A stretch of 64,000 nucleotides of DNA from Plotosus lineatus (Eukaryota; Chordata; Actinopteri; Siluriformes; Plotosidae): the NCBI GenBank assembly GCA_024760905.1, contig CM045735.1, positions 9,349,161-9,413,160 on the forward strand, in the 5' to 3' direction. Numbering within the stretch: position 1 is the first letter of the stretch; each line of letters opens with the position of its first letter. A program made the translations under genes and the position numbers. Below the pieces are notes generated by a model. That model saw only the letters and a list, made by a program, of their open reading frames with translations, was not told the DNA's origin and did not search any database. This document shows, one piece after another, positions 22,160 to 33,178 of this stretch.

Positions 22160-22519
22160 GGGGTGGCACGGTGGCATAGTGGTTAGCATGTCCGCCTCAC
22201 AGCAAACAGGACCTGGGTTCAATTACCAGCCTGAGCGTTTCTGTGTGGAGTTTGCATGTTCTCGCTGTGCTTGTGTGGGTTTCCTCCACGTACTCCGGTT
22301 CCCTCCCACAGTCCAAAAACACGCAAAGTAGGTTAAATGGCTGTTCTAAATTGCCCCTAGGTGTGAATGTGAGTATGAATGTTTGTGTGAGTGTTGCCTC
22401 TGCAATGGCCTGGTGAGCTGTCCAGGGTGTACCTCACCCTCGCCCTGGACTCAGCTAGGTGGGCACCAGCCTCCCTGCAGCCCTAATCAGGATTAAGCAG
22501 TTAAGAAAATGAATGAATG
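22160..22519 (+). repeat. full-length SINE B copy with 13-bp target-site duplication
   Basis: Head GGGTGGCACGGTGGCATAGT GGTTAGC, B-box GGGTTCAATTACC, tail AGCAGTTAAGAAAATGAATG. ACCAACTGCACAT flanks both sides (22147-22159 and 22520-22532). The best type copy of family B in the window. Confidence 0.95.
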
Positions 22520-22883
22520 ACCAACTGCACATTATCATTATTATTATTATTATTATTATTATTACAGTGATCCCTCGCTACTTCGTGCTTCAGTTTCTGT
22601 GACTTCAGTGCATCGTGGATTTTTCAAAAATATTCAGCAAAAAATTTTTAAAAAGAAGGAAATTAAGGAAAAATAGGGGAAACATTAAGGAAAATGCCAC
22701 AAAACAAGACCAATTATGCAAAAAAAAAAAAAAAAAAAAAAAAAGTCCAAACAAATAAAAACAAAAAAACAACCCAAAACCCCCCAACAAAACTACTTAC
22801 ATTATGTGAGGTGCACATCTTGTGCATTATTTTTGAATGTTTAATTGTTATTATAAGCATTTATAACGCTGAATATGTATAGT

Positions 22884-23135
22884 GACCGGGGATTTAGCTC
22901 AGTTGGTAGAGCGTCCGCTTTATCCTCCGGTAGGTCGGAGTTCGAATCCGGCTGCGTCATACCATAAGACGTTAAAATTTGGCAGTTGTTGCTTCCTGCT
23001 TGGCGCTCAGCATCAAAAGGATAGAACAACGCAATAACTGGCGCTGCACAGTGGCGACAGGTGCCCAGAGCACAAAGCAAATTTCAATGTATGTAATGTA
23101 CTTTGACAATAAAGGGTTGTTTGTTGTTTGTGTTT
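22884..23135 (+). repeat. tRNA-derived SINE inside MITE D
   Basis: The 5' end looks like a tRNA: GGGGATTTAGCTCAGTTGGT (A box) and GGAGTTCGAATCCGG (B box) 40 nt later. The acceptor stem has no 3' partner and the body continues to TGTACTTTGACAATAAAG, so it is a retroposon rather than a working tRNA gene. Confidence 0.75.
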
Positions 23136-23146
23136 ATAGATGTACG

Positions 23147-23483
23147 GGACAGGGCAGTGGTGGTCTAGTGCTTAGGGTGCAGGATCGCTGATCCTAAGGT
23201 TGGGGGTTCGTGTCCCCACAGGGTTGTCACTGTCCCCCCAGTGCGGCTAACTGGGTTATCAAAGGCGGTCCGTGTCTCTCACTGTCTATGATGAGAGGCA
23301 TGTAAAAGAGCCATTGCTGACTTTTGTGAAGCGTAGGCTGCAAAGCCGTCAGCGTGTTTCTACTTAAACCACACTCACCAACCCGCACTGAACCAGCGTG
23401 GTGAGTTAAGGTTCAAACCCACAACTATGAAGGTTGTGGAGGCCATCTGCCAGCAGTGGCATGGCGGGCTGATGATGATGATG
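23147..23483 (+). repeat. SINE with family A/C head and a third tail type
   Basis: The head is GGCAGTGGTGGTCTAGTGCT with GGGTTCGTGTCCC; the middle is the A/C body up to GCCGTCAGCGTGTTTCTA. It then diverges into AACCACACTCACCAACCCGC and a GATGATGATGATGAT end. ATAGATGTACG flanks both sides (23136-23146 and 23484-23494). Confidence 0.85.
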
Positions 23484-24059
23484 ATAGATGTACGTATACG
23501 TCAGTCAGGAAGGTCGATCCTACTTCACGGAAATCGACGGTCGCGGGGGGGGGGGGTCTCGGTCCCCATTAACCACGGAAAGTGATGGATACCTGTACTT
23601 GTGGTTTGAATTCCCAGGTCTACATTAGTTGCATTATAATAAGCAGCACTACATATTTAACAAAGCAGGATGTTCGGACCAATCATACATTTTATTCTTT
23701 CGTTCTTATACAAATCCTAATCTGGTCATTTAGCAACAGATTTATATGTGTCCTCAGCCCACCGCTGCTGAAAAGACGATGTAAAACACCATATGTACTT
23801 TCAAGTAAGCTCATATTTACGCCCCATTAATCCTAAGTATTGTAACCAGGCAAGAGGGTTTTTTTTTTTTTTTTTTTTTACCCGAGGTTTTAAAATACAA
23901 GTCGAAGCTTTATGATCTCTAAATTTAATGACCCATCATGGTCTCTGATTTTAACAATGTTAACCCATACAAGTATTTTCTTTTTTCTGACTATACCTGG
24001 TGGAAATTTTGCTTCCCTGCTTCCCTACAATAAAAAGTGGATGGAGAACCTGGTGCCTA

Positions 24060-24310
24060 TGTCAGCCAATCCTAGGTGAAGCTGTAGTACACCCTGAACA
24101 GCTTGCCAAACCATCACAGGACCAACTGTTCCGAATCACACTCACACCTAGAGTCATTGGAACAGACAATTAGCCTGATGCGCCTATCTTTGGACTGCGG
24201 GAGGAAACCGGAGTACCTGGAGGAGTACGAGGAGAACATGCAAACACCAAAACGCCTGGGAACAGAACTCAAACCCGGTACCTTCTTCCTGTGAAGCCGA
24301 TATGCCAAAC
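24060..24310 (-). repeat. SINE B copy, diverged
   Basis: Reverse: CAGCTTGCCAAACCATCACA, AATTAGCCTGATGCGCCTAT, GGACTGCGGGAGGAAACCGG, then the head side TGTGAAGCCGATATGCCAAA. Confidence 0.75.
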
Positions 24311-24565
24311 ACTCAATCATCCCCATCATCTCCTATTTATAAAATACTTTCATAACAGGAGTGACATATAAACCTGCACCATCGATCCACAGGGCAGAAA
24401 GTATTTGTCGGTGTGAAAACAAGCCCAGAATTGATCCTGAAAACCGTCAAATATTCAGGCTCGATAGACGCCTGTGTTTCAATGGAACGTCCGGATTTTT
24501 ACTGAAAACGCTCGTGTTTATGTTCTGTGATCATTTTCAATATTTACCAGACACCATTTAGGACA

Positions 24566-25156
24566 GAGCAGTAGTGGTCTAGTGGTATAGGGTGCTGGAT
24601 TGATTGAAACATATTTTATTCATTGAAGAAAGGGATTGGGCACAAGTTATCCAACTTAGTGAAGCCCTCTCCACAGATTATTTAGCCAATTAACCTACTG
24701 TGCATGTTTTTGGACTGTGGGAGGAAACCGGAGTACCCGGAGGACACCCACGCAAGCACGGGAAGAACATGCAAACTCCACACAGAAACGCCCAGGCTTG
24801 GATTCGAACCCAGGCCTTCTTGCAGTGAGGAGGGTGTGCTAACCACTATCACTGATCCAAAGGTTGGCGGTTCGAGTCCCACTCTCCACAAGGTTGTCAC
24901 TGTCCCCCTCAGTGCAGCCAAATGGGTTATCAAAGGCCGGCCATGTCTCTCTCTATCTATGGTGTGAGGTTCATGTAAAAAAAACATTGTTGACTTTCAA
25001 CAATAGTAGCTGCAAAGCTGTCAAGCATGTTTCCGCCCTGCGATAGCCTGGCGAGCTGTCCAGGGTGTACTCTGATCTCGCCCGGAGTTGGTTGGGCTGG
25101 GCGCCAGCCTCCCTGTGACCCTAATTGGGATTAAGTGGTTACAGAAAATGAACTGA
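24566..25156 (+). repeat. SINE A copy interrupted by a reverse SINE B fragment
   Basis: The head starts GAGCAGTAGTGGTCTAGTGG, is broken at about 24600, and resumes at about 24850 (GATCCAAAGGTTGGCGGTTC) through to a full tail. The insert holds ~90 bp of unknown sequence plus a reverse SINE B (24690-24845). ACCATTTAGGACA flanks the whole (24553-24565 and 25157-25169). Confidence 0.85.
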
Positions 25157-25189
25157 ACCATTTAGGACAACACCATTATACCTCAAGCA

Positions 25190-26540
25190 GAATAGTCCTG
25201 TTTACTCTCTTCGGTCCTCTCTATGTCCCATTTCTTCTGAGCTAACCTCTTCTTTTGTACACACTCCTGCACTCCTCATTCCATCACCAAGTCTCCTTAT
25301 CTACTGTCTTTCCAGAGGACATGCCAAGTACTCTCCTACCTGTCTCCCTGACCACATTAGCTGTAGTTGTCCAGTCATCTGAAAGCACTTCCTGACCATC
25401 AAAAACCTGTTTCAACTCCTCCTTGAAGACAACACGACACTCTTCCTTTTCTAGCTTCCACCACTTTGTCTTCTGCTCTGCCTTTGCCTTCTTCACCTTT
25501 CTTACCATCAGCATCATCCTGCACACCACCATCCTATGCTGTTTGGCAACACTCTCACCCACTACTACTTTGCAGTGACTGACTCAAATTACATCGCCTA
25601 CACAAGATGTAGTCTACCTGTGTGCTCCTATCTCCGCTTTTATAAGTCACCCTATGCTCCTCTCTCTTCTGGAAGGAAGTATTCACCACAGCCATTTCCA
25701 TCCTTTTTGCAAAATCTATCAACATCTGTCCTTCTGTGTTCCTGTCCTGGATACCAAACCTGCCCATCACTTCCTCGTCCCCTCTGTTGCCTGCACCAAC
25801 ATGTCCGTTCAAGTCTGCACCAATGACCATCCTTTCACCTCTCGGGGTACTCTGCATCACTTCATCTAACTCACTCCAGAATCTCTCCTTCTCTTCTAGC
25901 TCACATCCTGTCTGTGGGGCATAAACACTAACAACGTTGAACATCACGCCTTCAATTTCTAACTTGAGACTCATCACTCTGTCTGACATTCTTTTCACTT
26001 GTAGAACATTCCTGACCATCCCCTCCTTCAAGATGACTCCTACTCCATTTCTCTTCCCATTCACACCACGAAAAAACAGCTTAAACCCTGCTCCTAAGCT
26101 TCTAGCCTTGCTACCTTTCCACCTGGTCTCCTGAACACACAGTATGTCCATCTTCCTCCTCTGCATCATGTCAGCCAGCTCTCTACCTTTTCCAGTCATA
26201 GTCCAACACTCAAAGTCCCTACTCTCAGTCCTAAACTCATGCTTTTCCTCTTCTCTCTCTGCCTACGGACACGCCTCCTACCTCTCCTTCTTCGACGTCT
26301 TCGACCAACAGTAGTCCAATTTCCACCAGCACCCTGTTGGTTAACAGCACTGATGGCGGTCATTGTTACCCCGGGCCTCAACCGATCCGGTATGAAATTT
26401 GTCTTTATGGTTTGCATTTTGTATTCTGGCAAAAGTTTTACGCCGGATGCCCTTCCTGTCGCAACCCTCTGCATTTATCCGGGCTTGGGACTGGCGTGAA
26501 GGCGGGCACTTGTTTGTGGCCCCCCTCACGGCTGCATCAC
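25190..26540 (-). pseudogene. LINE fragment: 5' leader and AP-endonuclease domain
   Basis: Reverse-oriented, broken non-LTR retrotransposon. An arginine-rich leader (26196-26474) precedes an endonuclease-like region (25555-26199) with DILCVQETRWKGS, VSVYAPQTGCELEEKE, VIGADLNGHVGAGNRGDEEV and STQVDYILCRR. After a frame change come ESVAKQHRMVVCRM, KTKWWKLEKEECR and ETGRRVLGMSSGK. There are at least two frameshifts (near 26200 and 25560) and no reverse transcriptase follows. Losing the 3' half is unusual, since LINE copies normally lose the 5' end. RTE-like affinity is from memory only. Confidence 0.88.
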
Positions 26541-27387
26541 TGTCTATATATATATTTAGGTGTCTGAAAGGATTTATCCATGGTACGTGTTGAACAGCAT
26601 TTAAGATAAGAATGCACCTATTTGACCGACATTCAATACTGTATGCCCAACCTCTTCTGCTAACCAATGGGCTCAACAGGAGGGTGGTGGTGGTGGTGGT
26701 GGTGATGGTGGGAGGGGAACTCCTTATGGTGCTCCCTAAAGCACAAACAGTTGGTAAACCAGCTGGCCATCAGTTTCACATAACACTTCAGAGCCCTTAC
26801 CGGACACAGGGCTAATCAAGGAGCATTCTCATCTACGAGGGCAGACAGGTTTGAAAGGTGCTTTAAAAGTAGACACATTTGGACTCTCGTACCCAATGGA
26901 CACACTGCAGGTAACTGACAACAAATTCAATTTACAGAGTTATCTGGCCATAGCGACGACCAGCACAAATCTTAAACAAAGTCCTTACAAGTCTTAAGTT
27001 TTATCTCCATGTTCCATCGGTTTGCATGGGGGGAAAAAAAAAAATCACACCAAATCTAGATTCGACGATGGGATCACTAGTTTGCGTGAAGCTTGACATT
27101 TCATCACTTTAAGGAAAGACCAGAATAGTTCTTGTGCAGCCAAGAGCAAACTGTCAATCTGTCCTATGTTCACTTTTAGGCTAGAGTAAGACAGGGGTAG
27201 TGCTAGTTTGCCTTCAACACACTGTTCATGGTGTCAGACAGGACGAGTATGCCAAGTGCTTATATTCAGAAAACCTTCCACTTCCCTGCATACAACCAGA
27301 GCAAAATACAGAGCACAGGCACTTACAACATATCAGACTTTTGCCAAAATGGCAAGTATAATGGAGGCCCCCCATTTTTTTAAGCTT

Positions 27388-27620
27388 GCATGGGTTTTCT
27401 GGTTTCCTCCGGCAGTCTAAAAACAGGCACAGTAGGCTAAATGGCTGTTCCAAATCACCCCTAGGTGAGAGCGTGGATGGTTGTGTGAGTGTTTCCTTGC
27501 GATGGCCTGGCAAGCTGTCCAGGGTGTACCCAGCCCTCGCCTGGAGTCGGCTGGGATGGGCGCCAGCATCCCTGCAACTCTAACTAGGATTAAGCGGTTC
27601 AGAAAATGGGAATGAATGAA
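27388..27620 (+). repeat. SINE B copy, head missing
   Basis: Begins at GGTTTTCTGGTTTCCTCCGG and runs through GTGAGTGTTTCCTTGCGATG to the AATGGGAATGAATGAATA tail. Confidence 0.8.
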
Positions 27621-28553
27621 TATTTCAGAGCTCGGGTGACGAGCGGTCATTTTTATTCTGCTGTTCACAGGCATGACACCCGATGTGCATGCCGAAATGA
27701 TTTACATTAAGAAAACACTTCGGCTTCTTGAGTCCAGTATGAGGGAGAATTCTGTTTCAGGCATATTGAGATTGTGCTTTCGATTCACTGTACCCTGGAC
27801 AGTCGCATGCTGATCTGACATTTACTCTCATAACTGCTCCTGGCTCTGTGGTGATTCAGTCACTGTTGTGGTTTCTGTAGCCCATCTTTGCAGGAATATT
27901 ATGCTGGCTGGATATGTTTGGTTAGCCAATGACTCTGTGAAAAAATCGATATTGGACACTGCCATATACTTCACTGGTTCACTTCTATGTGAGCTGGAGA
28001 TGTCTAATGTTTCAAAACATGCAATGTTAGTGTTGGGTGCATGATCGGGCTGCACATCTAAGTCTGAACAAATTATTGGACCGAACCCAATCAATTAATC
28101 CAAATCACTGAAAATATTCAAGTGCAGTTTTTGGATGTGTTCGGGTAAAAAAAAAAAAAAAAAAAAAATAGTAGATTCATGCTGCTTTAGTTTGGGCCAC
28201 ATATCAAGCTCATTCATGCAGACAATTGGAGCAGAACACAAACATTACAATTAGCATCATACACAGTGTTCATCGACACTCTCGATCTGACAGTGCAGAT
28301 TTAACAACAGCACTGACAAAATTAGCAAAAATCAGAGGGTTGTGGTGCTGGACTCAGATTCATGAATCCACTTGACAACACAAGTACAGGAAACAGCATG
28401 AGCATGCTGCAGGAGAGACATTTCATCGGCTACCCATGTGGAGTCACAGGAACAAAGTGATGGGTCTGCTATTGCAGCAAACAAATAAATAAATAATACT
28501 GTCGTATTTTCTAAAAACTCCGCCCCGACAGTCCGGTTTGTGTTGTTTCTTAC

Positions 28554-28980
28554 CTTTGCGTCCCTCTCGCTGGAAATCCACATGACACCACTCGCCATCA
28601 TTCACCTTGTTGTTGCTGGCTTTTAGCTTAATGCTGCCTGAGCCCATGTCCATGAGGAGGTACATGAATCCGTCCAACAGTTCCATAGCAAAAAAGTCAA
28701 CTCTGGGCCGATGCTCACGTGAACCTTTCATGTGCCCGTGGCTGAACAGCAGTAGGCCACTGGACTCTGTGGTGCGGAAGTCAAAAGAGATTGATCCGGC
28801 TTTCTTTCCACTCCAGTGAGGGAGGCTGACATACGCAGCGGATGTATCAAAACTGATAGGATCGAGGGCAGCCACATCCTCACAATGGAAGGTCAGCTCT
28901 CCATGTAGGGTCACTTTGGGGTCTCGCAATTCAGCCAGCCGTGAAAGCTCCAGCCTAAACTCGTTATTGGTATAGACCAC
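28554..28980 (-). CDS. nrxn2: neurexin-2 exon: LNS2/LNS3 junction and most of LNS3
   Basis: 427 bp, entry phase 0, exit phase 1; acceptor CTCTCTCCTCCAG, donor GTAAGA. It encodes [20 protein letters not shown] (end of LNS2), then LNS3: [76 protein letters not shown] and [18 protein letters not shown] and [10 protein letters not shown] are neurexin-2-like (neurexin-1 has ENVATLDP and GEWYHVDF). Confidence 0.97.
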
Positions 28981-29727
28981 CTGGAGGAGAGAGAATAGGG
29001 GCAGGAATAAAAGGTCCTATAGTCAGTTCATATGTATCCGTAATGAGCGGATGTAGAAATTTACTAGCATGTTGCCCAATGTTAACAACAAATTTTGGCT
29101 GATATATGCCTGAGGGGGCCGGTGTTCACTCTCAGGAAATGCTCGATTCCTCCTTAAGTGCCCATACGCATGAGTAAATTACATAAACATAGCAGCCGCT
29201 TCTGCACAAGAATACAAAGCAGGATTTCCTCCCTGGCGATGGACCCGGTTTTATTGTCACTGAACGCTTTATGGTTTTTTCAATAAACGAACACTCGCAG
29301 TGAATATGAAGAAGCCGGTTGAACGGGACGGGCACATTTGCAAGGTTACGGTTTTCTTTAGTTATAATATGTTATGAACTATCCAGTGTGGTGGGTGATG
29401 GCCAAACTTTTATATCATAATATTAAATAAATTCTGATGCTAGTGGACTATACCATGGTATACACATGAATTCTTATTCTTATTCTTCTTATTATTGGAA
29501 ATTGAGTCTAAAACAAAACAAAAAAATTGCCAGACTTGCAGGAGCCAGATAAAAACATGAATAAATACCAAAGACCTTTTATTATCTTAATGTTTTAAAT
29601 AAATAACACAAGCCTTTATTTAAATATGCCCAGAAATAGTACATTTAGCCGAGAAGAGGAATGGACTTAAATAAATTAATAATATACCTAAGAATGTGGT
29701 ATCACAGTTAATATACTGTATCTAATA

Positions 29728-29804
29728 TTCGATGAATATTTTTGAAAAACCCACGATGCACTGAAGCCACAGAAACTGAAGCACAAAGTAGTGTGGGATC
29801 ACTG
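29728..29804 (+). mobile_element. MITE family D, copy 4 (right end only)
   Basis: GATGAATATTTTTGAAAAAC, CACGATGCACTGAAGCC and AGTAGTGTGGGATCACTG match the right end of copy 1. Confidence 0.8.
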
Positions 29805-29810
29805 TATATT

Positions 29811-30128
29811 GATTCATTCATTTTCTGTAGCTGCTTAATACTAATTAGGGCCGTGGGGAGGTGACCCCTGATGAGAGCAGAGTACACCGTGGATAGCTCA
29901 CCAGGCCATCGCAAGGCAGAAACACGCTGACGGCTATGCAGCTACTTTTGTCGAAAGTCAGCAATGGTTCTTTTACATGAACCTCTCACCATAGACAGTG
30001 AGAGACATGGCCGGCCTTCGATAACCCAGTTAGCTGCACTGTGGGGACAGTGACAACCTTGTGGAGAGTGGGGCTTGAACCCACAACCTTAGTATCAGTG
30101 ATCCAGCACATTTACGACCAGGCCCCGT
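29811..30128 (-). repeat. SINE A copy, near full length
   Basis: Reverse: ATTCATTTTCTGTAGCTGCT, GCAGAAACACGCTGACGGC, TTTACATGAACCTCTCACCA, GTGGGGCTTGAACCCACAAC and the head. Confidence 0.88.
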
Positions 30129-30228
30129 ACTACCTGTGTAATGCATTAAGATACATACATACATTTAAGACTGTGTGATGTTACCAAAATATTGTATTTC
30201 AATATTTTGTATTTTCTTGTATTAAACA

Positions 30229-30465
30229 CAGTGATCCGTCGCTACTTCATGCTTCAGTTTCTGCGGCTTCAGTGCATCACGGGTTTTTAAAAAATATTCA
30301 TAGAAAAATTTTAAAATAAGAAAATTAAGGCAACATAGGGAAAAAGTTAAGGCAAATGCCACAAAACAAAGCAAGTTGATCCTACTTCGCGAAAATCGCG
30401 GTTTTTTTTTTTTGGGGGGGGGGGGGGGTCGGTCCACATTAACCGCAGAAAGTGAGGGATCCCTG
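30229..30465 (-). mobile_element. MITE family D, copy 5, internally deleted
   Basis: CAGTGATCCGTCGCTACTTC to AAAGTGAGGGATCCCTG. ACAAAACAAAGCAAGTTGAT jumps from the left third straight to GATCCTACTTCGCG near the right end. Confidence 0.85.
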
Positions 30466-31109
30466 TATTGTATATGATGCTATGAAAATGATACAATGAG
30501 AAACCAGAACCTGCCAGCAAATGCAGTCTGTTAGCAATAGTATATTTTGTAATATTTCTGTCCGGACAGTGCATGTGCTTTCTTTGCCTCCGTGGGTTTA
30601 CGCCGGGTATTGTAGCCTATAAGTGACCCTCAGTTAGGCCTATTAACAGCTCGGCAAATGAGTGAGAGAAATTTTCAGCTGCATAGTACACTAAATAAGC
30701 TGATAATACATATCGTCATATCAGGATATTGGAAATTTATTGATATATTACCCAGCCCTGAATTCAGCAGGTGTTCTGTTAAGGTTTTCCATGTAGAGGT
30801 TAAATTTTTAAATTAAAAAAATTCACATAAATAAAAAAATTAAAGATGTGAATTTTTTATAGGTTACAATTTCTTTTATAGCAAGCTAGTGCTATTATGT
30901 AGCATATTAAGCTGTCGTAGTTTTTATATGTGAAGTACATTCGGGCAAGTGACTGATGACGGTGCAGAAAATTATTTGAGCCAACTAAACTTTTCAGGAC
31001 TGCTGGGGACTTTTATATTATAATTTTACAACATTTAAGTAAAATTAACTGATTAATTAATCTGAAACCAAATAAACTCAAGAAATAAACGTTGTATTAA
31101 CTCATATAC

Positions 31110-31240
31110 ATCATTTACTTATTCATTCTCTAAACCGCGTAATCCTATTTAGGGTCGTGGGGAGGCTGATACCCATCTCAGCCAACTCTGTGTGAGGGCA
31201 GAGTACCCCCTGGACAGCTTTCCAGCCCTTCACGGGGCGA
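31110..31240 (-). repeat. SINE A tail fragment
   Basis: TTATTCATTCTCTAAACCGC to ACCCCCTGGACAGCTTTCCA. The preceding 30 bp are repeated before the SINE at 31528. Confidence 0.7.
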
Positions 31241-31417
31241 ACGTTTGACATAACTTAGCACGTTAAATTTTACCTTCTTTAACTCTTTACCGGACAAACA
31301 TTTTATATTTTCTATCTTTGTACAGGCAAGATTTTGTAGGATTTGTGTGACATCTATGGCAGTCTTACTATGGCCACTTTCAGATGTTTTGCCCGATCAC
31401 TAGTTTGGCCGCATTGC

Positions 31418-31492
31418 CAAATAAGGTTGGGGGGTTCGTGTGTGTTCAAATCCCAGTTAGACTCCACTGTGCTAAGACCCCTGGGTAAGCTT
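31418..31492 (+). repeat. SINE E fragment
   Basis: GTTGGGGGGTTCGTGTGTGT, TTCAAATCCCAGTTAGACTC and CTAAGACCCCTGGGTAAG match the head half of family E. Confidence 0.6.
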
Positions 31493-31527
31493 AAATCCAA
31501 GAAATAAAGATTGTATTAACTCATAAA

Positions 31528-31875
31528 CATCATTTGTTTATTTATTTTCTAAACCTCTTAATCCTGATTGGGGTCGCGGGGAAGCTGGCACCCAACCCAG
31601 TCAACTCTGGGCGAAAGCAGAGTACACCCTGGACAGCTCGCCAGGCCATTGCAAGGCAGAAACACGCTGACGGCTATGCAGCTACTTTTGTCGAAAGTCA
31701 GCAATGGTTCTTTTACATGAACCTCCCACCATAGACAGTGAGAGACATGAACGGCCTTTGATAACCCAGTTAGCTGCACTGGGGGGACAGTGACAATGCA
31801 TTGAGATCAAAGCCCAAACCCCCACCCTTAGTATCAGTGATCCAGCACCTTTACCACCAGGCCACCATTGCCTGC
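31528..31875 (-). repeat. SINE A copy, full length
   Basis: Reverse: TTTATTTTCTAAACCTCTTA, GCAGAAACACGCTGACGGCT, GATAACCCAGTTAGCTGCAC and a head ending GGCCACCATTGCC. Confidence 0.88.
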
Positions 31876-31899
31876 TTGTTGGTATAAACTTTATAAAAG

Positions 31900-32080
31900 A
31901 TATAGCACTCTTTCTTCAGCTGCAAGATATTCAAGGAGTTTGTTATGTACTGCTGTTTTCAAATCCCTCCACAACATTTTAATGGGGTTCAACTCTGGGC
32001 TTTGATTGGGCCATTCCATAACACCATTTCTTCGTTTGTGACTCATTCCTTAGAAGTTTTTTCTGGTCTGCTAAGAATAA
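31900..32080 (-). pseudogene. Tc1-like transposase relic
   Basis: The minus strand reads VMEWPNQSPELNPIKMLWRD then LKTAVHNK, the C-terminal catalytic block of Tc1 transposases (usually SPDLNPIENLWRDLK). The catalytic Glu of the PIE motif is Lys. No inverted repeats were found, so this is an old fragment. Confidence 0.8.
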
Positions 32081-32705
32081 TTAGTGACTCTTGCTCATTT
32101 GATAATTTTGGAAGGCAAAGACTATTTCCCAGTTTGCTTCCAGTGCAGGTCAAATTTGTCCAATCTCTTTCTAATTGCAAGATGTATGTACTTTCCCACC
32201 AACAACTGAAAGAGTTACCACTTTTCTCATCAAACGGTGACCAAACTGTCAATCATTTGAAATCCAAGCCACTTGTAAATAATTTTCTTAAAATTATTTT
32301 TTTTTTATTATTATTACAATAACTGAGATACTTTTTTTTAAATCTTTGGCCAGAGTACTAAGGCATCCACAGCCTTTCATCTGAAGGTCTTGAATGGCTT
32401 TTTGAATCTTCGCAATGATTATGTCACATTTTTTAAGAGCGAAGAGGACCATAGATATCAGGTTTCCATAAGATAGGCTCCACCTGCAGGAAGCTGTAAT
32501 CACCAGGTGGGATCATAATCTGGGACACCATAGTCAAAATGTATGGACGTCAGGTTGTGATCAATGTAACTGTGTGTTTTTAATAATGAAAATTACAGCT
32601 ACAAGCTGCATGACAGTTTTTGTGTCATTTGCTGAACTATGATCATCTACAGTATATATTGTCAATGCTGTATTAATAACAGTAAATTGCATGCTTGTTG
32701 AAATA

Positions 32706-33141
32706 TATGGATCCCTCACTTTCTGCGGTTAATTGGGACCGAGATCGCCGCGAACGTCGAATTTTGCAAAGTAGGACCAACCCCCCCCCGACGCATACGT
32801 ATACATATCAATAAATACATATTCAATGCTATAAATGCTTATAATAACAATTAAACATTCAAAAATAATGCATAAAATGTAAATATAAATACAAACACAT
32901 AAAGATGCGCGTACACAGATACGCACCTCATATAAAAATGTAAGTAGTTTTGTTTGGGGGGTTTTGGTGGTTTTTTGTTTTTCTTTTTTTGCATAATTGG
33001 CCTTCTTTTTGTGGCATTTTCCTCAACTTTTTGTCTATTCTTCATTAATTTCCTTATTTTTTAATTCAATGAATATTTAAAAAAAACCCGTGATGCACTG
33101 AAGCCTCATGAATTGAAGCGCAAAGTAGCGAGGGATCCCTG
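32706..33141 (+). mobile_element. MITE family D, copy 6
   Basis: GGATCCCTCACTTTCTGCGG to AAAGTAGCGAGGGATCCCTG, with the full shared interior. It forms an inverted pair with copy 7, 37 bp away. Confidence 0.9.
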
Positions 33142-33178
33142 TACAGTACATTGAAAAATTCAAGAATTATATGGATTA

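Larger units (their letters stand above)
22565..23595 (-). mobile_element. MITE family D, copy 3, carrying two nested SINEs
   Basis: Starts CAGTGATCCCTCGCTACTTC, interrupted at about 22881 and resumed at about 23484 (ATGTACGTATACGTCAGTC), ends AAAGTGATGGATACCTG. TA on the left flank. Confidence 0.88.
21436..28553 (-). other. nrxn2: nrxn2 intron, 7.1 kb
   Basis: Carries SINEs, MITE D copy 3 with two nested SINEs, and a LINE fragment. Nothing was recognised at 21440-21700, 23600-24050, 24320-24550, 26680-27380 and 27630-28550, apart from poly-T at 23858-23879 and poly-A at 28147-28168. Confidence 0.8.

Noticed and set aside
22888..22957. Possible functional tRNA gene
   Set aside because: A and B boxes are present, but the acceptor stem GGGGATT has no complementary 3' strand and the T arm pairs poorly. 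It is the head of a SINE.
31945..32322. 125-residue plus-strand ORF
   Set aside because: Overlaps, on the opposite strand, the Tc1 transposase relic; a shadow ORF.
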